64,000 nucleotides of DNA from Pseudorasbora parva (taxonomy: Eukaryota > Chordata > Actinopteri > Cypriniformes > Gobionidae), in NCBI RefSeq assembly GCF_024679245.1, contig NC_090184.1:8650047-8714046 (forward strand). The letters are read 5' to 3'. Below, one piece after another: positions 1-64,000 of the stretch (position 1 is the first letter of the stretch; each line of letters opens with the position of its first letter). The notes below the pieces were generated by a model that saw only the letters and a list, made by a program, of their open reading frames with translations, had not been told where the DNA came from and did not search any database. Made by a program: the position numbers and the translations under genes.

Positions 1-54283
<54,283 letters not shown>

Positions 54284-55149
54284 AGGAAACAGAAAGAGAG
54301 GCAGAAGAATAGAGAGACAGAGAGAGAGAGGGCAGTGTGCAGTTCTTAAAAATATAGCGAGAGATTAGAAACCTCAACAATAAGTAGTCCCATAAACCTT
54401 GTGCACATTTTCCTTTGGCATTCTTTTCACATTTGCTCTTTGTCTCTCTTCTGCTGATCCATAAACATTCTCATGACTCTATCATTGATTTATGCTTCAT
54501 TCTTCAGGATGTCAAAACCAACGGCAACCAATAATGATTTATGTCAACTCCCAAAACATATATCTCTATTATAGCAAACCAAAAGTCAACATTTGAACAT
54601 TTTGTTTACAATTTGCTAAATGCTATTTGGTTATGGGTCATTAAAGACATCATGCGATGCCCCTCTGTCATGCATGTGACGTAAAAAAGATTTAATGGGA
54701 GGAAACGTGACAGATTTTGATTTAGGCTTGAATAGGCTAACATTTAAAAAGCCAGTCATCTACCTAGCAACCTCCCAGAAAACCCCAACAAACGCCTGCT
54801 TAGTAACTTGTTAAACCTCTCAAAACACCAACAGCCGTATGTCAGCACTTTGACACCCTGTAAACCACTGACCTCTAGATTTTCGTTGCTGTCGGGTGGA
54901 AACCTCTTATTCATCTTTTTCCAAAAACTCTACTTTTCAGAAAATGTGGCTTGTAATTTTCCAAAGTTATCAGCCACTCAACATTTTCACTAGCCAAAAT
55001 GTTGACATTGATACAGCGGGGGAAAAAACTGCCATGTAGATATATTATATATATATATATAAAAGATTTAATATTATCTCATAATTTGTCATCAGGTATA
55101 TTAGGCTGCTGTCACTTTAAGACCTGAAGCACAGATCCATTAAGGTGGG

Positions 55150-56435
55150 CGTACACGGTGCGATTTTTGCTGTCGTACGAACTCGCAGACGTTTTTTTTT
55201 TTCTTTGAGGAGAAATCGCGTGGACATCGTGGATGCTCGTATGGTCGTGGCTCGCACCGTGTGAGAGGAAATGCGAGCACGTTAGGAGCACCTCCCGACC
55301 TTTCGATAATTTTTAAGCATGTTTAAAAAATTTGGGGAGTCAGCCCGATTTTCACCAGCGTATGGCTATCACCTACAGTATTGCCAAATCATGCACAATC
55401 ACGTCACATAGGCTTGATCTATGAGTATTAGGCTATAGTGGCTGTGACCATACAGCGTACACACACACTTTTTTTTTTCTCTCACGCGCACGACGCGCCG
55501 TCTCTCTCCCTCTGGTTGTTTCGGTTGAAAGGAATGGAGAAAAAGAGACACTTTATGTGCGCGCACTTTGGGTGTGAGCACCGAATCTGCAGGAATGAGT
55601 AAATTATGCACAGTACACGCAATCCCATGCCAAAATTCAAGCCTTGTAACACCAACAATATTCATCTGGAGCAAATGAAAGGAGTGAGTGAGGGGAGAGA
55701 GCAGCGGGTATTGTGTATCTGTTCTGCGTATCAATATGTCGGAAAATCAATATTTTTGACAACACTACATTGCACTTTGTCTATTATTTTAGATGTCTTT
55801 TTAAAGGACTGATGATGAGCGATTGTCAGACATTAGTCCATCAGTAGAGCAGCCGCGTCTGAGGCAGTAAGTGTGTCCTATTGCATTTTCATAAACTTAA
55901 CAGGTTATAAAGTTTATTGTAGCTATGTGTCCACTCAGTTTATTCTTTCATTTGGCCAAAATCACGTTATAAAAGATGGTGTTACACACAGGCGATTTTA
56001 GACAGTATTGGCTTTGACTGGACAACAAATACTAGACTAAGAAACTTCTCCACTCCTCAAATATATAAAACATTTGCCTTTATACATATAGATAATACTG
56101 CACATATTCAAACACCCAGTTCTTTATTTACCCTTGCATTGCAAACAAGCATAAACGGTCTAAAATGTGTGTGGCTTGTCTTTTACGATTGAGGCGGGTG
56201 GAGTTATGAGTTTGAGGATCCAATGCTGCCTTACGAGGTTTAGTCACAAGCTGTTTTTAAAACTTTTCATTGGATAAATATTTGCAAAACTCACAGACAG
56301 CCATAAAGGTTATAAATTTAAAAAATGATGACGGAATATGGAGAGACGGTTTCCACCCAACTGTAACGATAAAAAAACTTTTTTTTTTTTATCCTGAGAA
56401 AAGTTTTTATTTTATTTTATACATTTTTATTAAAG

Positions 56436-56502
<67 letters not shown>

Positions 56503-57190
56503 TTAGAATAATGTGGACAGTTGAATCATGCACAACTACACCAGGAGCTTTTAGATTCCTCTGATTATTCATGTGGTCAGCCCACTGATTATTCTTGGGA
56601 TGTTGGTTATACAGTTTCAGACAGACAATACAAAAGAAATGAGAGCAAGTAAGGGGTTAGGGTTCTTAAAAGGATGGTGTTGCATAAATAATTAGACTTA
56701 ACTAAAGCAAAGACTAAAGCAAATTACAAGAAATTGAGCCATTAAGGGCAGAAGCATACTCTACATAAAGTATAGAAACATATACAGAATGCTTGGCCAA
56801 CTTATACACTCTAGCAACCAGCTACAGCATGCTAGCAATCCCAGAACGCTACTCAAGAAATATTTCTTATTATCATCAATGTTGAAAGCCCTCCTAATGC
56901 TTTCATAATCAACATTCACCTTTGCATTTCCAGCTCCGCTTTAACCTGGTGCAACTTATAAAATAAAAAAAAGATACATTTTCAACTAAAACCTATTACC
57001 ATGTTTATTTAGCAACATATGTGTAAAGGGTTAAATGTTTTTAAATGTACTTTTGTTATTACTACATTATCCTCCAACTTACATTCATTTTGTTAATACA
57101 AAAATAGACATTCTTTGAAATTTCAAATTATGAACTACAGCAAAAAAAAAAATTGTATTGGTTTATTATTATTTGAGAAGTTTTATTTTA
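55150..57190 (+). other. downstream non-coding stretch
   Basis: It begins with a MITE-like end (GTACACGGTGCGATTTTTGC), otherwise AT-rich sequence with an AT microsatellite. No gene seen. Short open frames have no recognisable domains. Confidence 0.45.
56443..56501. repeat. (AT)n microsatellite
   Basis: About 29 AT units in the presumed 3'UTR; self-complementary. Confidence 0.97.
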
Positions 57191-57206
57191 ACATATCATT
57201 ATATGT

Positions 57207-58079
57207 TAGGTCTGTCAAGTGATTAAAATGTTTAATGTAATTAATTACACATCTAATTTGGCTGAGAAATTGCACCCAAAAGATAATTTAAAGTCATTAT
57301 TGTGTTAAATGAGAGAGCATCAACAAGTAGCTTTAGAAAAAAATATGTTATTTGATTTAACATTGTTTATTACACATAAACTTTTAAGCTTCAACAGCCA
57401 TTAGGGAGAGTAAATTATTCATTTTTGGCTGAACTATACCTAGTTTTTAATTAATATGGAAAAAATTAATGAACTGATCCTCTAAATAAGAAACCAGTAG
57501 GTGGTTTCATATGTCTAAATGGGTAAGTTATTGAGTCATTCATTCATTTGATTCATTCAAACGGATGATTTATTCAGGAATAAACTAAATAGCTGTCCCA
57601 TTGAATCATTGGTTCACCCGATTGATTTGGATTCATTCAGAAACGAAGCGCCACCGTGTTTCTCTCTGAGATGCACAGCAGTTCTGCTTTGGCTTTATAG
57701 GTAATTTTTTCGTTGGCAAAATTTAGAAAAAGCAGACAATATTGTCACAATTTTACTTCTTAATATTGTATAAAATCAATATCAATGATGTATAAAATCA
57801 TTGTCACATTTTACACGTGCTGTTCAGGGCAACCTCATCACTTGTGTGATATTGCACTTGTTACTCATGTGATATTGCTTAACTATATAAATATGAGGCA
57901 AAAAGAGCATTTTGCCCGTGATATCTCAAATCTTAGGGGTTTCTGACTGCATTCTACAGGCTTCATGTTCATCACCAATCAACTGTATGAAATGTAAGGT
58001 GAACTACTGGGGCACGTGCGTTAAATAGTGTTAATAATTTAATAATAATTTAAATTAATGTGTTAAATCGACAGCCCTA
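57207..58079. mobile_element. hAT-like MITE in the presumed 3'UTR
   Basis: TAGGTCTGTCAAGTGATTAA at the left and TTAAATCGACAGCCCTA at the right are inverted ends. Flanks TTATATGT and TTATATGA match at 7 of 8. AT-rich, non-coding. Confidence 0.7.
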
Positions 58080-58264
58080 TTATATGATATTTATATAAAC
58101 ATACAGAACAAAATAAGAATTACTAATATAAGTGGATTCTTTGGTAAATGGAAACTTCAAAAGAACAGCATTTACTTAAAATGGAAATCATTTGTAATTT
58201 AAATGTCTTTACTGACACTTTTGATCATGTATCTTTACTGAATGAAAGTATTGATTTCTTTAAA

Positions 58265-58273
<9 letters not shown>

Positions 58274-58304
<31 letters not shown>
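58274..58304. repeat. (AT)n microsatellite
   Basis: About 15 AT units after an A run. Confidence 0.9.
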
Positions 58305-58306
<2 letters not shown>

Positions 58307-59821
58307 TTTTTTTATTATTATTATTTTTTACTACTGAATGGTAGTTCTAGCAATGCCTAACATGTTAAAGTCTAACCTTGCAAGTGTTCTGATGGTAACA
58401 AACAATAGTCCTTAAAAAGGTGATAGTTACTTTAAAATGTCTATATTATTAAAAACATAAATTGAGTTTGAGTAGCTAGAACTGTTAGCGTTCACACACT
58501 TATGCAGAGTATGTTTTGGCCCTTAGAAGTTGCATTATAAAGTTTTCCAATGCTCATTTGCATTAGATTTAGCTTGTCCTGCCAAGTTCTAGACATGCAG
58601 CATCACAGATAAATGTATAAACTGCTGTAAATGAGCACTCGTTTTATTTAAACAGAGGCTTTTCCCTTTGCAGTTATCTGTCACAGTATTAACCATCTTG
58701 AATTTCATTCCTCTGTGATCGTTCTTTGATCCCAACATTTATTTTGTCTATCATCCTGTCTCATCTCCTTCTTCCTTCCTTTGTTTCTTTTCTTGTTCAT
58801 TTAAACCCCGTTCTGCTTTTACTTTGCGTTTTGCTGTATCTGACATGGGACGCTTATTATTACCAATAGTGCAAATTTGAATATTTTAAATTTCAATCCA
58901 GTTATGCATTGTCCCCTTTAAGACACATAAAGGGTAAATGGAAATATGCATCATATTGAGGGTACATTGGGCCGTGATGGTATAAGATGAATGTAAAAAC
59001 TGAGAATCTGTATAAATGTGTATTATTCTCGAGATAAATATTATACGATAAAGATTATTTATCTGTATGTTAGAGCACAAAGTTGTAAACTTTGCTTTTC
59101 TGTCAGTTGGATTCTCTTTTGTCACATTTTGCCTGTTTCTCCTCCGAGCCTGTCATGCGAAGGCTATTTTGGATAAACTTGAACATGCATATAGCGACTA
59201 TCAGAGTTTTGAAGAAACTCCGTGTTCAGTAACATTTCATCCATCAAGCTCTAAATGATAAATGTAAATATAAGCTGTTCCAAAACCTTATGAGCTGTGC
59301 CTGTGGGCAGCATTTATTTGTATCCATTACCTTCTCAAATAACCTCTATTTTGAATCTTAATCTCTTAAAATTTCAATAAGTCAGATATGTTTATTTTCT
59401 GAGTTAACTGTGGGTAAATGTGTTTGGACTGAGCCTATGACGGTCTGCTCCTCCTGAGGTCTCGTCTGCCATCTGCCATTTACCAGAAATTCAAATAAAA
59501 CACACAGTGATTCATTCCGTTACATCCGGAAAACGATGTGCTTTTCAACAGGCAGTGCTGAAACTGACAGGGTTAAAGTCATGAAAAACCTGGAAATTTG
59601 TGTTTTCTGGGCATGGAACAAAAAAGATACGCCTAACTAGTCCTTCATCAGCTAGATATTGCTCTTCTGTAGACTTATTGTCCAAATACAGGGTTCAAAC
59701 TAGAATCAAACTCGTTTTTAACAATCCTAATCACAAACTATTTGAAATGTCTTGGAAATGTTATGGAAATACATTGGACAAAAAGTGTGGGAACCCTTCA
59801 TCTAAGGCCAAGCAGGTCTTT

Positions 59822-62163
59822 CACTCTTAAAAATAAAAGTTTTTATTGGCATTTATGGTTCCATGAAGAACCTTTAGCATCTATTGCACAAAAGGTTCTT
59901 TATGGTGGAATAGCACTCATTCGATTTTTAGGGGGTGTTCACACTTGCCATCCGAACCCTGAAAAGATGGGTCTCGGCCCGCTTCCAAGCGAACTCTGGT
60001 GCGGTTCGACTGAAATCCGAAAGCAACACGAACCAAAGACATGTAAACGAATCAAAAACGGGACAAGACGTCACAAGATGTGACCCTAAAAAGAGCAGAA
60101 TGCTCAGCACCTTTTTTTCTCTCGTCATAGTCGTGATGTTGCCCATCACAGTTCAGTTTCGGTTTGTGTGTCTGACTGGAATTCCTAACGCTGTTTTGAC
60201 TCCTTAACACATTTTATAAGCTCCTCATGAGGTCTCAGCTGGTCAATGAGCGCATTTAGCCCAGAACACAACATTGTTTTGGATGTCGGTTCCGTCGTGA
60301 AATATACGTAATAAAAGCCGACCAATCAGGTTGTGAACATATCCCTATGCCTTTAGGTTTGGTATCTTTAGGTTCAGTCTAAAAATGCCAGTGTGAATGC
60401 TAACCGGACCAGGACATGATGTTTATTTTATTTATTTTTAGTCTGGACCAAGCGAACTAAACTACGAGTGTGAACACACCCTTAAAGTGTCTTCACACCA
60501 ATTTTAGATTGGCTCAATAGCCTTTTTCACACCGGTTAGTTCTAGTCTGGCCACCAGGATGGTTCCCCGAGAACTTAATGTCTCCCTAGAGCCATTTCCC
60601 TGGTTGCATTCGCACGCCATTAGGAACTCTGAAGTGACGTAAGCCGTGCTTGCGGTTTTATTTTGACGGCGAGGCGGACATTTATTTTTACGCCACCGAG
60701 AACCGCAAAGCCTGCGCACACAGCGCTCACATTCTCCATCTGTATTCGTTTGTGATCTGTTTAACAGTGCTGTATATTATGTTATTAGATAGAACTGTTA
60801 TACCAAGAAAGTAGACGGTATATGAAAAAGTATTAGGGTTTGCCGTGTTGTTGATGTCCATTGTTGAAGCTGTGCAGAAATACATAATCATGTTTTGCTT
60901 GGTCCCCTCAAAGTTGCCTGGATTTTCTCATTAGCTTAAAGGGTGAGAGGGTTTCCATGTTTGTTGTGTTAGTTCGTGGAGTAAATATAGGCTATAATCT
61001 GTGCGAGTTAGCGTCTTTTTTTAAATGGCGGGGGCTGGTGTTTCACATGCCCATAGGCCTGACACGATAACAAATTTTGCTGGACGATAAATTGACTAAG
61101 AAATGATTGTGATATTGTGACAGATAAAAACTGCAATGGATGATTGCAAAACCCCCGGTTCGGTTCGTATCACGGTTTTAGGTTCTGTATGGTTCTCGTT
61201 GTTTTTTTGTTTTTTTTCTTTAGCTTAATTATCCACAATTTAGGATACGGTATTAAAGAAAAAATGTTATATCATGTAATCATGCACAAACTGAACTTGA
61301 CTTGACCATCTCTGAGGAAAACTAGATGAGATTTTGATACAGCAGGAGAGAAGACATTGATTACATGCTTTTCATTTATTTGGCAAAAAAAAGGAGATTG
61401 TGTATTACTATCTCTACAGGAACGTGTGTGCCTTTTAGCACATAAAGATTGAACTGAAGAATTAACTTGCTTTTATCAAACTGCCAACTTCAGTGTAGCT
61501 TTAGGCCTTGTTTATAGACTACTGGACGCGTCCGGACGAGCGCGAGTGTGCACGCGGCAAAAATGGCATCAATGAGGAGTGCGTGAGACCCCATTTCGCT
61601 TGGCGGTGTGCACATCAAATTTTGTAACTTTGCATGCGACTCCGCAACCGAAGAAGCACGAGTTCCAGGCGAATCTCATCTCATCACGCCGGCACCCGGT
61701 CTGCGCGTTGAGTATAAACACCTCAAACGAGGTGCGCGCAGTCAGCGGGAGAGAGACGAGGAAAACAAACAAGCATGCAAATGGAAATTATCGTAGCTGG
61801 ATAAATGATCAAGGTCATTTGTTTTTATTGTGCGATTAATTGATTTATTGACTGTCGCGAAAGGCCTACATGCCAATCAGCGTACACTTGCGTCACTGGT
61901 GGTTCCTATTGTTCTGGATTAGACCCTACTTTGAAGTAGGAGTGAATTTAGTTCCCCAAAACGCATTCCTAGAACGAAAATCGCTCCCAGTTTCTGCGGT
62001 GCAAACACGCCAAAAAGTGGGTACTTCCGCCATTAGTTCTAGGAACTATGAAATGTTTCATCCGGTGCAGAAGCCCCTAATGAGCCCCTTTGAGGAATCC
62101 TAAATGGTTCTTCCATGGCATCGCTGTGAAACCCCCCTTGTGGAACCTTTATTTTTCGGAGTG
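59822..62163. mobile_element. MITE split by nested elements
   Basis: CACTCTTAAAAATAAAAG at the left and CTTTATTTTTCGGAGTG at the right, with GGTTCCATGAAGAACC-type internal arms (59867-59900, 62105-62150). The interior holds 59931-60481 and further unclassified inserted sequence to about 62080. Confidence 0.62.
59931..60481. mobile_element. MITE with TTA duplication
   Basis: GGGGGTGTTCACACTTGCC at the left and ACGAGTGTGAACACACCC at the right, flanked by TTA on each side. The 3-bp TA-containing duplication and GGGTG-type ends resemble 20738-21426. Confidence 0.7.
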
Positions 62164-62689
62164 ATATTCTGTAAAGCTGATACTAATACAAATTTAGACA
62201 ATGAAATTTCTCAGAGTTACTGAATTAAACACCTATTTACCTCCAGATATATGCAAAATTCCCTAAAAAGTTGACAACAGAAATAGCTTCTTATCCTTAG
62301 GGTTTCATTTTTCAGCAAATGCCAATATCTCATAAATATCGATCTATCACAATCCTAAAGCTGACGTCACACCGGTGTCTAGGCAGCACGTATCAGACAT
62401 GTGGACACTGACTCTAGACAAATCTCCAGTCACATTTTACATATCAAACATAAAACAGAGCTCAATATAAGAAAACATGTCTTTATGTATATGTATGATG
62501 TTCAAATTTTCATACTTAGATGTGCAGAAGCAGTAACAATACACATTTATTTATTTTTGAAATGTAACTGCTTGTAGTGTACGTCAATGTTTTTTATTAA
62601 ATGCTAAGAGCACTGTTTTATTTTAAGTCTTTGTTTTGTCCGAAGCTTGTGCAGATGTTGCATCGGTAGAACATTGTTGTGTAATATTC

Positions 62690-62890
62690 AACCCGATCTC
62701 AAGATTATACGTAACTGTTTTACGAGGTGGCGATTTCGTATGAATTTGAACGGTGGGATTTATATGGAAACAAAAAAACAAGCATGAAGGCCCACCTTTA
62801 AACCTAACCATCATTGGGACGCAAGCATATCGTACGAAAACCTACGAATAAAATTGTATGAATTCTTTCGAATTAGCCAAAATGTAAAAT
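62690..62890. repeat. interspersed repeat fragment
   Basis: ACCCGATCTCAAGATTATACG and TTTTACGAGGTGGCGATTTC with ATCGTACGAAAACCTACG form a block I recognise as a dispersed fish repeat. Ends not defined. Confidence 0.45.
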
Positions 62891-63263
62891 GGTCACAAAC
62901 TACCATGAGAGTGTGTGGCAATATTGTGTTTATGTGAAAGTTTTCTTTGTTGTCACCCCTTAGATTCTCTTTTCTTTTTTCCTCCCGTTGCTTGTTTTAA
63001 TGTGGCTGCCCTATGCAATCTGGCTGTAGTGCTCATATTAGATCTTAGATATGAACCCAGCTGTGTGGCTAAATAGTCTGATGTTGAAGTCTTTATTGTG
63101 TTGTCGCGTGTATCACAGACCATGTCAGAAAAAAATAACGACAACAAAAATGTCTTATCTATACTGGAATGCCATCGTTTCATCCTTTTTTTCTTCATGT
63201 TATCTAGCGCCGTATCCCTTCTGTTTTTATGCGACAATGAACATTCTGAAAAGGAGGATATTA

Positions 63264-63269
63264 AATAAA
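63264..63269 (+). terminator. candidate polyadenylation signal AATAAA
   Basis: TTAAATAAAATGTC is followed by a GT-rich downstream element at about 63283-63305. It is the best-formed poly(A) context seen downstream of aak1. Confidence 0.4.
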
Positions 63270-63633
63270 ATGTCAATGGGAATACTGTTGTGTCTCCGTC
63301 TTTGTTAATGGATATCAGGCCACATTTAAAAGCAGGGCTAAACATCATGAAGGCTGGTTTTTGCTTTCACAGAGAAGCTTTTTGTCTAACTTCCATTACA
63401 CTACTGTTTTAAAGTTACTTTGGGGTCAGTAATTTTAATTTATTTAAAAAATATTTTTGGTTTTTAGAAATGAATACTTTTGTTTAGCAAGCATGAATCA
63501 AATGTATCAAACATGACAGTAGCAGAGCACTTTAAAGGATAAGTTTACTTCAAAATGGACATTTCCTTGATAATTTACTCACCCCCATCTCATCCAAGAT
63601 GTTCATGTCTTTCTTTCTTCAGTCCCAAATAAA

Positions 63634-63940
63634 TTAAAGGGTTAGTTCACCCAAAAAATGAAAATGATGTCATTAATGACTCCCCCTAATGTCGTTCCAC
63701 ACCCGTAAGACCTCCGTTCATCATCAATAAACTAACTGATGTTACATATGGACTACTTTGATGATGTTTTTATTAACTTTCTGGACATGGACAGTATAGT
63801 GTGCATAGATACGCTGTCTGACTAAATATAAAATATCTTAAACTGTGTTCTGAAGATGAACGGAGGTCTTACGGGTGTGGAACGACATTAGGGTGAGTCA
63901 TTAATGACAAATTTAATTTTTGGGTGAACTAACCCTTTAA
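63634..63940. mobile_element. fold-back MITE (TTAAAGGGTTAGTTCACCC)
   Basis: The left arm TTAAAGGGTTAGTTCACCC and the right arm GGGTGAACTAACCCTTTAA are perfect inverted repeats; the arms also share AAGACCTCCGTTCATC and its complement. Related copies lie at 27887-28545 and, truncated, at 6063-6255. Confidence 0.85.
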
Positions 63941-64000
63941 GTTTGAGGAAAACATTCTAGGATTTTTCTCCACATAAAGGTTTTAAGTTGCAACTAAAAT

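Larger units (their letters stand above)
54284..63290 (+). other. candidate long 3'UTR of aak1
   Basis: After the stop codon no other gene is recognisable. The sequence is AT-rich with inserted MITEs (57207-58079, 59822-62163). AATAAA at 63264-63269 is followed within 40 bp by a GT-rich stretch (TTGTGTCTCCGTC), the arrangement of a cleavage/polyadenylation site. Mammalian AAK1 has a very long 3'UTR, so extension to here is plausible. No transcript evidence is available, and closer AATAAA copies (for example near 56963, 57579 and 59495) could be used instead. Confidence 0.4.

Overview
The window is vertebrate nuclear DNA. It comes from a ray-finned fish, probably a cyprinid; that is inferred from the mix of repeats (Tc1-like and hAT elements, TTAA-flanked MITEs, a tRNA-derived SINE, long CA/TG tracts, a DIRS retroelement). 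It is dominated by one host gene on the + strand, aak1 (AP2-associated kinase 1, NAK family). Exon 1, with the start codon, lies upstream of the window. Nineteen coding exons can be placed between 478 and 54283. Their splice phases agree from end to end, giving 846 codons plus a TAG stop and no disabling lesion. The encoded protein has a kinase domain (exons at 478 to 12505), a Pro/Gln/Ala/Ser-rich linker (14349 to 32069), and a C-terminal region with NPF, DPF and repeated LIxG[LF] motifs typical of the clathrin/AP2-binding part of AAK1. A candidate poly(A) signal at 63264 suggests a 3'UTR of about 9 kb that contains several mobile elements.

Layout. 1-5205: first introns, two CA microsatellites, and a hAT-like element split by a TTAA-flanked element. 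5206-12505: kinase exons, with a large nested element at 5393-8345, a Tc1-like relic at 9122-10485 and a (TG)68T6 tract abutting the exon that encodes the catalytic core. 14349-22895: a short exon with an apparent GC donor, followed by an intron enlarged by a structurally complete 5.8-kb DIRS element (14501-20326), a 3-bp-TSD element and a second Tc1-like relic. 22896-35519: linker exons, hAT elements with 8-bp target duplications, MITEs, and a LINE fragment split by a MITE. 35519-44884: long intron with a SINE and several MITEs, ending in a (CCTCT)n tract. 44885-54283: the last five coding exons. 54284-64000: presumed 3'UTR and downstream sequence, with nested MITEs.

The most notable parts are three. 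The DIRS element has intact gag-like, RT/RNase H and tyrosine recombinase frames, inverted terminal repeats, and an internal complementary region that exactly matches the joined element ends. Several aak1 3' splice sites are preceded by expanded simple repeats. The AAK1 C-terminus is encoded by five consecutive symmetric (phase 1-1) exons that share a motif. I found no sign of a bacterial-type system, CRISPR array or unfamiliar multi-gene cluster.
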